Source: an uncultured Pseudomonadaceae bacterium (GTDB lineage Bacteria; Pseudomonadota; Gammaproteobacteria; Pseudomonadales; Pseudomonadaceae). Taken from it: a DNA stretch of 15,377 nt. Below the pieces are notes generated by a model. That model had not been told where the DNA came from and made no database searches. It worked only from the letters and a program-made list of their open reading frames with translations. Positions 7,499 to 15,377 of this stretch are shown in pieces. The position numbers and the translations under genes are program-made. The DNA lies in assembly GCA_947630465.1 (NCBI GenBank), contig CANRHT010000024.1, positions 1 to 15,377 on the forward strand, in the 5' to 3' direction. Position 1 is the stretch's first letter. Every line of letters starts with the position of its first letter.

Positions 7499-8280
7499 TG
7501 TCTGATTTAAACACTACTCCTATTCGCATTCAGGTGACTGCCATGACTGCTGCTGACCAGCATGTCGCGCAGCAGTGGGCGCAGGAATTAAACCTGCCCT
7601 TAGCCGGAGAGGCTGACTTTGCTTTGCAAGTCAGTGTGGATGGCTTGCAGTTGCAAGAGTTGAGTCCATCGGCTCCGGGTCCTATTCGAGTTGATTTTAT
7701 TGAAGGTGCGCTGGCGCATCGTCGTCAATTTGGTGGCGGCAGTGGGCAGATGATTGCTAAAGCCGTGGGTATTCAGCAGGGCGTACGCCCCACAGTCTTA
7801 GATGCGACGGCAGGGTTGGGGCGTGATGCCTTTGTTTTGGCCTGTTTAGGCTGTCAGGTGCACATGATTGAGCGCAATCCTATTGTGGCTGCCTTACTTA
7901 AAGATGGTTTGCGCCGTGCGCAGCGTGATGTCGAAGTGGCGGGCATTGTGCAACGTATGCCGCTATTGATTGGCAATGCGATTGAGTTGATGTCGACTTG
8001 GACGGCAGAAGTGCCACAGGTGGTTCATCTTGATCCGATGTTCCCCAGTCGCGATAAAAGTGCATTGGTGAAAAAAGAAATGCGCCTGTTTAAGCCGCTG
8101 GTCGGTGCCGATGATGATGCGCCGCAATTATTAGCTGCCGCTTTAGCTTTAGCCAGTCACCGCGTTGTAGTGAAACGGCCGCGTAAAGCCCCAGCCATTG
8201 CTGGTCAAGCTCCCACTTATAGTTTGGATGGTAAATCCAGCCGTTACGATGTGTATGTGAAGAAAAGCTTAAAACCTTAA
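7498..8280 (+). CDS. rsmJ: RsmJ, 16S rRNA m2G1516 methyltransferase
   Basis: A 260-residue class I SAM-dependent methyltransferase of the RsmJ (YhiQ) family, which makes N2-methylguanosine at 16S rRNA position 1516. Recognisable blocks are [12 protein letters not shown] (73-84), characteristic of RsmJ; SAM motif [14 protein letters not shown] (100-112); the acidic residue of motif II at E125 (HMIERNP); and the catalytic-site motif [17 protein letters not shown] (179-195). The C-terminal [10 protein letters not shown] and SRYDVY are also conserved. ATG 7498 overlaps the preceding stop codon by one base, so translation is probably coupled; ATG 7543 is an in-frame alternative but less likely. 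It ends at a terminator shared with convergent ilvE. Confidence 0.94.
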   Translation: MSDLNTTPIRIQVTAMTAADQHVAQQWAQELNLPLAGEADFALQVSVDGLQLQELSPSAPGPIRVDFIEGALAHRRQFGGGSGQMIAKAVGIQQGVRPTVLDATAGLGRDAFVLACLGCQVHMIERNPIVAALLKDGLRRAQRDVEVAGIVQRMPLLIGNAIELMSTWTAEVPQVVHLDPMFPSRDKSALVKKEMRLFKPLVGADDDAPQLLAAALALASHRVVVKRPRKAPAIAGQAPTYSLDGKSSRYDVYVKKSLKP

Positions 8281-8324
8281 TCTGAGCTTTACTCCTAAAG
8301 ACTGTGCTATTTAAATCCAGCCAC

Positions 8325-8362
8325 AAAAAAGCCCGCGAAGATTATCTTCAGCGGGCTTTTTA
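8325..8362. terminator. Bidirectional terminator (rsmJ / ilvE)
   Basis: AAAAAGCCCGC pairs with GCGGGCTTTTT (8326-8336 with 8351-8361). An inner GAAGA/TCTTC helix (8337-8341 with 8345-8349) and a single bulged A (8350) complete the stem. A-tract and T-tract flanks make it functional on both strands, serving convergent rsmJ and the glnE-ilvE operon. Confidence 0.92.
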
Positions 8363-8383
8363 TGAACAGCAGAGCGGTGGTTA

Positions 8384-9307
8384 TCAGTTAACCAGTGTGC
8401 GCCATTCTGCGTATTCTTCAGTTTCGCCGGTGACTAAGTCAAAGTAAGCTTTTTGCAGTACTTCAGTCACCGGACCACGGCTGCCGATACCAATTTGACG
8501 GCCGTCCACTTCACGGATGGGCGTCACTTCTGCCGCTGTACCAGTAAAGAAGGCTTCATCAGCGATGTAGACTTCATCACGGGTAATACGCTTTTCAACG
8601 ATTTCGATACCGCGCGCTTTGGCCAGGGTCAAAATGGTGTTACGGGTAATACCATTGAGGCAGGCTGTCACTTCTGGGGTATAAATCACGCCGTTTTTCA
8701 CCAAGAAGATGTTTTCGCCTGAACCTTCAGCCACATAGCCTTCTGGATCCAGTAGTAATGCTTCATCAGCGCCACCAGAGACGGCCTCTTGCAGAGCCAG
8801 CATCGAGTTCACATAAGCACCGCTGGATTTAGCGCGGGTCATAGTGATGTTGACGTGGTGGCGGGTAAAGGAGCTGGTACGTACTTTAATGCCGTTTTTC
8901 AGCGCGTCGTCGCCCATGTAGGCACCCCAGTGCCAAGCCGCAACAATCAGGTGTACTTTAAGGTTGTCGGCGCGGATGCCCATGCCTTCTGAGCCATAAA
9001 ACGCCAAAGGACGGATATAAGCACTGTCGAGCTTGTTATCACGTACGGAAGCAATCACCGCTTGGTTGACTTCTTCTTTAGTGAAGGGAATCTTCATATT
9101 CATAATATGAGCGGATTCAAACAGACGATCAGTGTGCGCCTCTAGGCGGAAAATTGCCGTGCCTTTTGGGGTCTTATAGGCGCGCACGCCTTCAAAGACG
9201 CCCATGCCGTAGTGTAATGAGTGAGTCAGAACGTGAGTGGTTGCGTTACGCCATTCAACCATTTCACCGTCATACCAAATAACGCCATCACGATCAGCCA
9301 TCGACAT
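8384..9307 (-). CDS. ilvE: Branched-chain amino acid aminotransferase
   Basis: A fold-type IV PLP enzyme of 307 residues that transfers the amino group between glutamate and the 2-oxo acids of leucine, isoleucine and valine, the last step of their synthesis. The PLP-binding lysine is K160 in MTRAKSSGAYVNSML. The PLP ring-binding glutamate is E194 in YVAEGSGENIFLV, and the phosphate-binding region includes LNGITRNTI (217-225) and FFTGTAAEVTPI (253-264). The N-terminal HSLHYGMGVFEGVRAY is the typical BCAT substrate loop. AGGAG (complement of 9317-9321) precedes the first of two nearby ATGs by 9 nt, favouring ATG 9307 over the one two codons later. It lies 36 nt downstream of glnE on the same strand and is probably co-transcribed with it, a pairing also remembered from Pseudomonas. 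Confidence 0.96.
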   Translation of the reverse strand: MSMADRDGVIWYDGEMVEWRNATTHVLTHSLHYGMGVFEGVRAYKTPKGTAIFRLEAHTDRLFESAHIMNMKIPFTKEEVNQAVIASVRDNKLDSAYIRPLAFYGSEGMGIRADNLKVHLIVAAWHWGAYMGDDALKNGIKVRTSSFTRHHVNITMTRAKSSGAYVNSMLALQEAVSGGADEALLLDPEGYVAEGSGENIFLVKNGVIYTPEVTACLNGITRNTILTLAKARGIEIVEKRITRDEVYIADEAFFTGTAAEVTPIREVDGRQIGIGSRGPVTEVLQKAYFDLVTGETEEYAEWRTLVN

Positions 9308-9343
9308 TGTTACGTGCTCCTGAAAATAATATTAAAAATCGAA

Positions 9344-12271
9344 TTACAAATAACTCAAGCCCAATTCTTGCCAAACGCCCATCACTGCGTGACGTTCGTC
9401 GATAAATAAATTGCCTTCAACCACGCCCTGCTGTTTTTGCAAGGCCAGACGGTGGGCTGCAGCACGATAGGCTTTGTAAGCCTCCTGTAACAAGCGAACA
9501 TGATCCGCACTGAGCAGGTTTTCTGCGCCGAGACCGTCAAGAATACGGATGTTATCGGTATAGGTTACTAATTGTGGATATTGCCATGACCAGCTGAGAA
9601 CGGCATATTGCACCATAAATTCGATGTCAACGATACCACCCGCATCTTGCTTTAGATCAAATGGCATATCACTGTTGAATGCATTTTGGCCTAAACCACC
9701 TTGAGTGATTTGAGTGCCATGATTATGCCGCATTTTTGCGCGCATTTCGCTGACTTCTGCTTGTAAAACCTGCAAATCACGCTGACGCGCCAAAACACTT
9801 AAGCGCACTTGATTAAATTGCTCAGTTAAACGCGCGTTGCCGACCAACACTCGAGCACGAATCAGTGCTTGGTGCTCCCAAGTCCACGCCTGTTCTTCTT
9901 GGTAGCGCTTAAATGCACTCAGTGAACTGGCCAGCAAACCTGAATCGCCGCTGGGGCGTAAGCGCATATCCACATCATAAAGTCCGCCAGCAGTGGTACG
10001 CGTGGTGAGCATGGAAATAATACGCTGCCCCATACGGGTATAAAATTGGGCGCCATCCACTGGGCGTGGGCCATCGGTTTCTGCCAGTGGATCACAGTCG
10101 TAAATAAAGACTAAATCAAGATCTGAGCCGTGCCCCAGTTCAATGCCGCCGAGCTTGCCGTAACCCACGACAACAAAATCAAGATCACTGCGGCTGCCAT
10201 CGCTGCGCACTGGCATGCCGTACTTGCGCACCATTTCATTCCAAACTAGGTGCAGTACTTGCTCAAGAATTGCTTCGGCGAGCCAGGTTAAATAATCACT
10301 GACTTTCATCAGTGGCAGCGTGCCGGCGATTTCTGAGGCGGCCACGCGTAAACGGTGCGCCAACTTAAAGTGGCGCAGGGCATTCATTTGCTGCTCGACA
10401 TCTTCTTCGGGGATACGCAGTAAGTGTTCACGCAGTTCAGCTGTGAGTTCAGGCGCTAAGGGTGGGCGGTAGAGGCGGCCTTCGTTGAGCAGTTCATCGA
10501 GTAGCGCAGGGAAGCGCGTGAGTTGCTCGGCAATCCAAGGACTGGCGGCGCACAGACTGATCACGCGCAACAAAGCCCCTGGGTTTTCTGTGAGTAGCAC
10601 CAAATAAGCCGAACGGCGAGCGACCGCTTCAATCAACGGTAGTACGCGTTCGAGCACCAAATCAGGATCATCATGCTCCACGGCTTGTGATAAAAAACGC
10701 GGCATAAAGGCATCTAAGCGTTCACGCCCTGCACGTTGCATGGCCCGCACTTGGCTGCCTTCACGCAGCTGTACAATACGTTGCCACGCAGCATGACTGT
10801 CTCGATAGCCGGCTTCGCTGAGCTGCTGATAAATACTCTCAACCGCGATACTAAACTCCCAAACAGGCAGCCATTCACCACCAATGCAGTCGTCTTCATC
10901 TTCGTCAGGATCGGCAATCACATTGCGGAAATGATGCTCAACGCGCTTGCGCCAATACATCAATTGTCCAATAAAGGTCTCCCAGTCGTTAAAGCCCATC
11001 ATAAAGGCTAAGCGTGCTTGCTCAAGCTCAGTGTCGGGTAGACTTTGTGTTTGTAAATCGGCCACGGCTTGTAAAGCATGCTCGGTGTAACGCAAAAAGC
11101 GGTAGGCATCTTTGAGTTCTGTGACATCACAGGAGGGCATATAACCTTGTGCGGCGAGGGTGTCTAAAATGTTCAGCAAAGGTCGCTGTTGTAAGCTTAA
11201 ATCACGCCCACCATGAATCAGCTGAAAGGCTTGGGCGATAAACTCCACTTCACGGATGCCACCTGAGCCCAGTTTGATATTGTCGTCCATATCTTTGCGG
11301 CGCACTTCTTGTTGAATCAATTGCTTCATCAGGCGCAGCGCTTCAATGGCCGAGAAATCTAAATAACGGCGATAGACAAAGGGGCGTAAAATTCGCAGCA
11401 AGCTGGCGCCCGCATTGTGGTCACCAGCAATCACGCGGGCTTTAATCATCGCGTAACGTTCCCAGTCGCGGCCTTGGTTTTGATAGTACTGCTCAATGGC
11501 GGTAAAGCTAAATACCAGCGGACCACTGGAACCATAAGGGCGCAGGCGCATATCCACACGAAAAGCAAAGCCATCGACGGTGATGGTGTCTAAGGCTTTG
11601 ATCAGCTTCTGACCTAAGCGGGTAAAAAATTCTTGGTTATCCAAACTGCGCTTGGCACCTTCAGTGTCACCGCCTTCGGGGTAGGTGAAAATCAAATCCA
11701 CATCGGACGATAAATTAAGCTCGTAAGCGCCCAGCTTGCCCATGCCTAAAATCACTAATTGCTGCGGTAGTTTGCTGTAACGCCCAATCGGCGTGCCAAA
11801 CAGTTGGCAATGTTGCTTATACAACCAGTGATAAGCTAAATCCGTACAGGCATCGGCCATGGCGGATAGATCACGGCAGGTTTCGCTCAGTTCGGCTTGG
11901 CGCATTAAATCACGCCAAATAATGCGTACTTGTTGGCGGTTACGGTATTGGCGCAAGTGCAGTAGCAAGCAGGCTTCATCAGTGCAGTCGGCCAAGCGCT
12001 CCGTCAGGTGGTGACGGATTTCACCGGGTACTAAAGTGCGATCAAGTTGTCCTGAGTTGACCAAATCAATTAAAGCTTGCGGGTCACGGATGGCTTGATT
12101 GAGGACAAAATCACTCAAACTGCACACGCGAATAAAGGCTTGATAGCGGCTGTCTGACCATGCTGGATCTGGCACATTCTGCTCTTGCAAGGCGTGTATC
12201 CATTTGCGTTGCGCTTTTTGTTGGAGCAGTAATAAGCTCGATGGTGTCGAAGTTAAAAGAAGAGGTGTCAT
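9344..12271 (-). CDS. glnE: Bifunctional glutamine synthetase adenylyltransferase/deadenylase
   Basis: Covalently regulates glutamine synthetase in response to PII status: one domain removes AMP from, and the other adds AMP to, a conserved tyrosine of GlnA. At 975 residues it has the full two-domain length. The N-terminal adenylyl-removing nucleotidyltransferase domain shows GMGKLGAYELNLSSDVDLIF (176-195; D190, D192). The C-terminal adenylyltransferase domain repeats the pattern GYGKLGGIELGHGSDLDLVF at about 700-720. The central RRSAYLVLLTENPGAL region and the C-terminal helical domain (ADHVRLLQEAYKAYR) fit the family. AGGA lies 6 nt from ATG 12271. First gene of a glnE-ilvE transcript, divergent from aceE. 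The domains are intact, with no frameshift. Confidence 0.97.
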   Translation of the reverse strand: MTPLLLTSTPSSLLLLQQKAQRKWIHALQEQNVPDPAWSDSRYQAFIRVCSLSDFVLNQAIRDPQALIDLVNSGQLDRTLVPGEIRHHLTERLADCTDEACLLLHLRQYRNRQQVRIIWRDLMRQAELSETCRDLSAMADACTDLAYHWLYKQHCQLFGTPIGRYSKLPQQLVILGMGKLGAYELNLSSDVDLIFTYPEGGDTEGAKRSLDNQEFFTRLGQKLIKALDTITVDGFAFRVDMRLRPYGSSGPLVFSFTAIEQYYQNQGRDWERYAMIKARVIAGDHNAGASLLRILRPFVYRRYLDFSAIEALRLMKQLIQQEVRRKDMDDNIKLGSGGIREVEFIAQAFQLIHGGRDLSLQQRPLLNILDTLAAQGYMPSCDVTELKDAYRFLRYTEHALQAVADLQTQSLPDTELEQARLAFMMGFNDWETFIGQLMYWRKRVEHHFRNVIADPDEDEDDCIGGEWLPVWEFSIAVESIYQQLSEAGYRDSHAAWQRIVQLREGSQVRAMQRAGRERLDAFMPRFLSQAVEHDDPDLVLERVLPLIEAVARRSAYLVLLTENPGALLRVISLCAASPWIAEQLTRFPALLDELLNEGRLYRPPLAPELTAELREHLLRIPEEDVEQQMNALRHFKLAHRLRVAASEIAGTLPLMKVSDYLTWLAEAILEQVLHLVWNEMVRKYGMPVRSDGSRSDLDFVVVGYGKLGGIELGHGSDLDLVFIYDCDPLAETDGPRPVDGAQFYTRMGQRIISMLTTRTTAGGLYDVDMRLRPSGDSGLLASSLSAFKRYQEEQAWTWEHQALIRARVLVGNARLTEQFNQVRLSVLARQRDLQVLQAEVSEMRAKMRHNHGTQITQGGLGQNAFNSDMPFDLKQDAGGIVDIEFMVQYAVLSWSWQYPQLVTYTDNIRILDGLGAENLLSADHVRLLQEAYKAYRAAAHRLALQKQQGVVEGNLFIDERHAVMGVWQELGLSYL

Positions 12272-12382
12272 ACAAGATCCTGAACAATACCGCGCTAAAT
12301 ATTGCGTTAAAGATACCTCAAATAAGCGTCGCTAGGTTTAGCTCAATCGGGTGACTTGACTAAAAGAAGTGATGAATAGATG

Positions 12383-12411
12383 CTGACGGCAGTGTTTTTT
12401 TGTAGTAAAAC
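12383..12411 (+). promoter_or_regulatory. Candidate aceE promoter
   Basis: CTGACG (12383-12388), a 17-bp spacer and TAAAAC (12406-12411) give 4/6 matches to each sigma-70 box, with a predicted start near 12418 and a leader of about 100 nt. The -10 overlaps the inverted repeat at 12400-12416. An alternative -35 TTGACT (12356-12361) has no good partner. Confidence 0.4.
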
Positions 12412-12416
12412 TACAA
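12400..12416. promoter_or_regulatory. Inverted repeat TTGTAGT-N3-ACTACAA, candidate GntR/FadR-type operator
   Basis: A perfect 7+7 bp palindrome with a 3-bp centre. Its core TAGTAAAACTA fits the published FadR-subfamily GntR pattern TNGT-N3-ACNA, the class that includes the pyruvate dehydrogenase repressor PdhR. Location over the likely aceE -10 box suits a repressor. The regulator itself is not in this window, and it could also be only a hairpin. Confidence 0.5.
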
Positions 12417-12441
12417 GAAACAACAGTAAGGACTGCATGAC

Positions 12442-12476
12442 ACAGCGAGTGAGCTGTCCACAAGAGGGTTCACTCG
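12442..12476 (+). other. Alternative hairpins in the aceE leader
   Basis: Two stems share bases and cannot form together: ACAGC/GCTGT (12442-12446 with 12453-12457) and CGAGTGA/TCACTCG (12446-12452 with 12470-12476, extendable by wobble pairs). They lie about 30-65 nt before the aceE ribosome site. No U-run follows. Seen in sequence; any regulatory switch is inference. Confidence 0.35.
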
Positions 12477-12517
12477 TATAGGTCCAACACCCATAGACCC
12501 TAGTTCGGGAGCTCAAT

Positions 12518-15172
12518 ATGCACGATCTTGATCCGGTAGAAACCCAAGAATGGCTGGACGCCTTAGATTCTGTCCAAGCCCATGAAGGCGAAGAGCGCGT
12601 TCATTATATTTTATCGCGCTTAGGTGAATTGGCGAGCCGCAGCGGCACACGTTTACCGCATGCCATTACCACGCCATACCGCAATACAATTCCTGTAACA
12701 CATGAAGCCCTTATGCCGGGCGACCTCTTTATGGAACGCCGCATTCGCTCGCTGGTACGTTGGAACGCGCTGGCGATGGTGATGCGTGCCAACCAAGCGG
12801 ATCCAGATCTGGGTGGCCATATTGCCACTTTTGCTTCCAGTGCCACTTTATATGACATTGGCTTTAACTATTTCTTTAAAGCACCGACTGAAGAGCATGG
12901 CGGTGACTTAATTTATTTCCAAGGTCACGCCTCTCCCGGCGTCTATGCGCGTTCATTTTTAGAAGGCCGTATCACTGCAGAGCAGCTTGAACATTTCCGT
13001 CGAGAAACCGACGGTGAAGGTTTATCGTCCTACCCGCACCCATGGTTGATGCCGGACTACTGGCAGTTCCCCACGGTATCGATGGGGTTAGGTCCGATTC
13101 AAGCGATCTATCAAGCGCGCTTTATGAAATACCTTGAGCACCGCGGCTTTATTCAGCCGGGTAAGCAAAAAGTCTGGTGTTTCCTAGGTGATGGTGAAAC
13201 CGATGAGCCCGAATCACTGGGTGCGATTTCATTAGCCGGCCGTGAAAAACTGGATAACTTAATTTTTGTCATCAACTGTAACTTGCAGCGTCTTGATGGA
13301 CCTGTGCGTGGCAATGGCAAAATTATTCAAGAGCTTGAAGGTAACTTCCGCGGTGCTGAGTGGAACGTGATCAAAGTGCTCTGGGGTCGATTGTGGGATC
13401 CGCTGTTTGCTCAAGATACTGAAGGCGCGATGCAAAAACGGATGGATGAAGCGCTGGATGGTGATTATCAGAACTACAAAGCCAATGATGGTGCCTTTGT
13501 GCGTGAAGACTTCTTTGGTGCTGATCCCGCTTTAGCTGAGATGGTAGCGGACCTGTCTGATGCGGATATCTGGAATCTCAACCGTGGGGGTCATGACCCC
13601 TTTAAGGTGTATGCCGCTTACCATGCAGCAGTGAACCATAAAGGCCAGCCCACGGTGATCTTAGCCAAAACCATTAAAGGCTACGGCACGGGTACGGGTG
13701 AAGCACAGAATATTGCGCACAACGTTAAAAAAGTTGATCTAGAAAGCTTAAAAGGTTTTAGAGACCGCTTTGATATTCCGGTCAGTGATGAGGATATTGA
13801 AAGCCTGCCGTTTTATCGCCCAGCAGAAAACAGCGCAGAAATACGCTATCTAAAAGAAAGCCGCGAGAAACTCGGTGGTTTTGTACCGCAACGCCGCATG
13901 AAGAGTATGAGCATTCCGACGCCTTCGTTAGAGACGTTAAAGACCATCCTTGATGGCAGTGGTGATCGCGAAGTTTCGACCACTATGGTGTTTGTACGTA
14001 TTCTTGCGCAATTACTTAAAGACAAAGATTTAGGCAGCCGTATTGTGCCGATAGTGCCCGATGAAGCACGTACTTTTGGTATGGAAGGCATGTTCCGCCA
14101 GTTGGGTATTTACTCGGCTGTTGGCCAGCTGTATCAGCCGGTCGACCATGGCCAGGTGATGTACTACAAAGAGGACGTTAAAGGGCAGATTCTCGAAGAA
14201 GGTATTACAGAAGCCGGTGCCATGTCTGCTTGGATTGCGGCAGCGACGGCCTACAGTAATCACAATCAGCCGATGCTACCGTTTTATGCGTTCTACTCGA
14301 TGTTTGGTTTCCAACGCATTGGCGATTTAGCGTGGGCATCGGGTGATATTCGTGCCCGAGGTTTCTTGATGGGTGGCACCGCGGGGCGCACGACGCTCAA
14401 TGGTGAAGGCTTGCAGCACCAAGATGGTCACAGCCATATTTTGGCTGGCACTATCCCGAACTGTCACAGCTATGATCCCGCCTATGGTTATGAGATGGCG
14501 GTGATTATTCGTGAAGGTGTGCACCAAATGTTGGAGCTGCAAAACGATCGTTACTACTACATCACCATGATGAATGAAGCCTACGAGCAGCCTGCAATGC
14601 CAGAACGAGAAGGCATTGAAGACGATATTATTCGCGGTATGTATTTGCTCGAAGAAGATAAACGCAGCAGCGAGTTGCATGTGCAGTTGTTAGGCAGCGG
14701 TACGATTTTACTGGAAGTGCGTGCAGCAGCGAAGATCTTGCGTGAAGACTTTGGCGTGGGTGCTGATGTCTGGAGCGTGACCAGTTTTAACGAATTACGC
14801 CGTGACTGTTTGGATGCAGAGCGTTGGAACCGACTGCACCCACGTGAAACCGCACGTTTGTCGCACATTGAAAACTGCTTAGAAGGTCGTCGCGGTCCTG
14901 TGATTGCTTCAACTGACTATATGAAACTCTATGCTGACCAAGTGCGCCAATGGGTGCCACAAGATCAGTACAAAGTTTTGGGTACAGATGGTTTTGGCCG
15001 CAGTGATTCACGTAAAAAGCTGCGTCATTTCTTTGAAGTGGATCGTCACTGGGTGGTGTTAGCTGCCCTAGAAGGTCTAGTGGCTCAAGGTCAGTTGGAT
15101 GCACAAGTGATGCTCGATGCCATGGATAAGTTTGGTATTGATGCGAATAAACCCAATCCACTGGATTGCTGA
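12518..15172 (+). CDS. aceE: Pyruvate dehydrogenase E1 component
   Basis: Homodimeric E1 of the pyruvate dehydrogenase complex, which decarboxylates pyruvate on thiamine diphosphate and passes the acetyl group to lipoyl-E2. At 884 residues it is of normal length (887 in E. coli). The thiamine-diphosphate/Mg motif runs from GDG (224-226, [12 protein letters not shown]) to NCN (253-255). Active-site histidines H101 ([12 protein letters not shown]) and H137 ([18 protein letters not shown]) are present, as is the catalytic-glutamate segment [13 protein letters not shown] in the second half. GGGAG (12507-12511), 6 nt upstream, fixes ATG 12518. aceF follows after 11 nt, with its ribosome site overlapping the aceE stop, so the two are one operon. 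The upstream palindrome suggests repression in response to pyruvate or a related signal. Confidence 0.98.
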   Translation: MHDLDPVETQEWLDALDSVQAHEGEERVHYILSRLGELASRSGTRLPHAITTPYRNTIPVTHEALMPGDLFMERRIRSLVRWNALAMVMRANQADPDLGGHIATFASSATLYDIGFNYFFKAPTEEHGGDLIYFQGHASPGVYARSFLEGRITAEQLEHFRRETDGEGLSSYPHPWLMPDYWQFPTVSMGLGPIQAIYQARFMKYLEHRGFIQPGKQKVWCFLGDGETDEPESLGAISLAGREKLDNLIFVINCNLQRLDGPVRGNGKIIQELEGNFRGAEWNVIKVLWGRLWDPLFAQDTEGAMQKRMDEALDGDYQNYKANDGAFVREDFFGADPALAEMVADLSDADIWNLNRGGHDPFKVYAAYHAAVNHKGQPTVILAKTIKGYGTGTGEAQNIAHNVKKVDLESLKGFRDRFDIPVSDEDIESLPFYRPAENSAEIRYLKESREKLGGFVPQRRMKSMSIPTPSLETLKTILDGSGDREVSTTMVFVRILAQLLKDKDLGSRIVPIVPDEARTFGMEGMFRQLGIYSAVGQLYQPVDHGQVMYYKEDVKGQILEEGITEAGAMSAWIAAATAYSNHNQPMLPFYAFYSMFGFQRIGDLAWASGDIRARGFLMGGTAGRTTLNGEGLQHQDGHSHILAGTIPNCHSYDPAYGYEMAVIIREGVHQMLELQNDRYYYITMMNEAYEQPAMPEREGIEDDIIRGMYLLEEDKRSSELHVQLLGSGTILLEVRAAAKILREDFGVGADVWSVTSFNELRRDCLDAERWNRLHPRETARLSHIENCLEGRRGPVIASTDYMKLYADQVRQWVPQDQYKVLGTDGFGRSDSRKKLRHFFEVDRHWVVLAALEGLVAQGQLDAQVMLDAMDKFGIDANKPNPLDC

Positions 15173-15176
15173 GGAG
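15171..15176 (+). promoter_or_regulatory. Ribosome binding site of aceF overlapping the aceE stop
   Basis: GAGGAG begins within the aceE TGA stop codon and lies 7 nt before the aceF ATG. This strong site fixes the aceF start and suggests coupled production of E1 and E2 subunits. Confidence 0.85.
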
Positions 15177-15183
15177 AGCGCTA

Positions 15184-15377
15184 ATGAGTGAATTAATTCG
15201 CGTACCCGACATCGGCACTGGTGAGGGTGAAGTGATTGAGCTGTTTGTTAAAGTAGGTGATCGCATTGAGGCTGAGCAAAGCTTACTGACGCTTGAATCA
15301 GATAAAGCCAGCATGGAAATTCCAGCACCAAAAGCTGGAGTGATTAAAAGCCTAGCGGTCAAACTCGGTGATCGTCT
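15184..15377 (+). CDS. aceF: Pyruvate dehydrogenase E2 (dihydrolipoyl acetyltransferase), 5' part
   Basis: Only the first 64 codons are in the window; the gene continues past the right edge. They encode a lipoyl domain: [20 protein letters not shown], then the lipoylation motif [10 protein letters not shown] with K41 as the attachment lysine, then the [14 protein letters not shown] strand. E2 forms the core of the pyruvate dehydrogenase complex, and its swinging lipoyl arm accepts the acetyl group from AceE and passes it to CoA. Position directly after aceE identifies it as aceF and not the 2-oxoglutarate dehydrogenase E2 (sucB). The number of lipoyl domains cannot be judged from this fragment. 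Confidence 0.95.
   Translation, partial: MSELIRVPDIGTGEGEVIELFVKVGDRIEAEQSLLTLESDKASMEIPAPKAGVIKSLAVKLGDR

Noticed and set aside
14787..15362. 191-codon minus-strand frame opposite aceE and aceF
   Set aside because: Antisense to two conserved genes across their junction, with no domain signal.

Overview
The window looks like a chromosomal segment of a gammaproteobacterium of the family Pseudomonadaceae. The predicted Vfr, SpeD, Coq7, HIT, GlnE, IlvE and AceE proteins all read as close relatives of the Pseudomonas proteins. Gene neighbourhoods such as vfr / osmC-like / speD / coq7 / HIT / AAA+ ATPase also follow the Pseudomonas order as I remember it. Base composition looks moderate rather than GC-rich, which would fit one of the lower-GC pseudomonad lineages; that placement is a guess.

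Layout. Positions 1-336 hold two 97% identical 168-bp tandem repeats with imperfect inverted arms, ending three bases before the vfr stop codon. Next come vfr (minus) and, divergently, an OsmC-family gene (plus); they share an upstream region with a near-consensus CRP/Vfr operator. speD (plus) follows and converges on an HIT-coq7 pair (minus) through a perfect 32-nt palindromic terminator. Divergent from HIT is a Ycf46-like AAA+ ATPase (plus). A second plus-strand block carries adk, tsaB, a small unrecognised gene and rsmJ; the last two overlap in a TAATG. This block meets a glnE-ilvE operon (minus) at another bidirectional terminator. glnE is divergent from aceE-aceF (plus), the E1 and E2 components of pyruvate dehydrogenase; aceF runs off the end.

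Biology. The genes are nearly all conserved housekeeping or regulatory: cAMP-responsive transcription (Vfr), polyamine synthesis (SpeD), ubiquinone synthesis (Coq7), nucleotide balance (Adk), tRNA t6A modification (TsaB), 16S rRNA methylation (RsmJ), branched-chain amino acid transamination (IlvE), control of glutamine synthetase (GlnE) and entry of pyruvate into the TCA cycle (AceE/AceF). I see no insertion-sequence transposase, prophage, CRISPR array, tRNA, rRNA or toxin-antitoxin gene, and no new multi-gene system. The interesting signals are mostly non-coding: the tandem repeat, the Vfr operator, several strong RNA hairpins, and a palindrome over the likely aceE -10 box. The order appears to join three blocks that, from memory, are far apart in P. 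aeruginosa PAO1.
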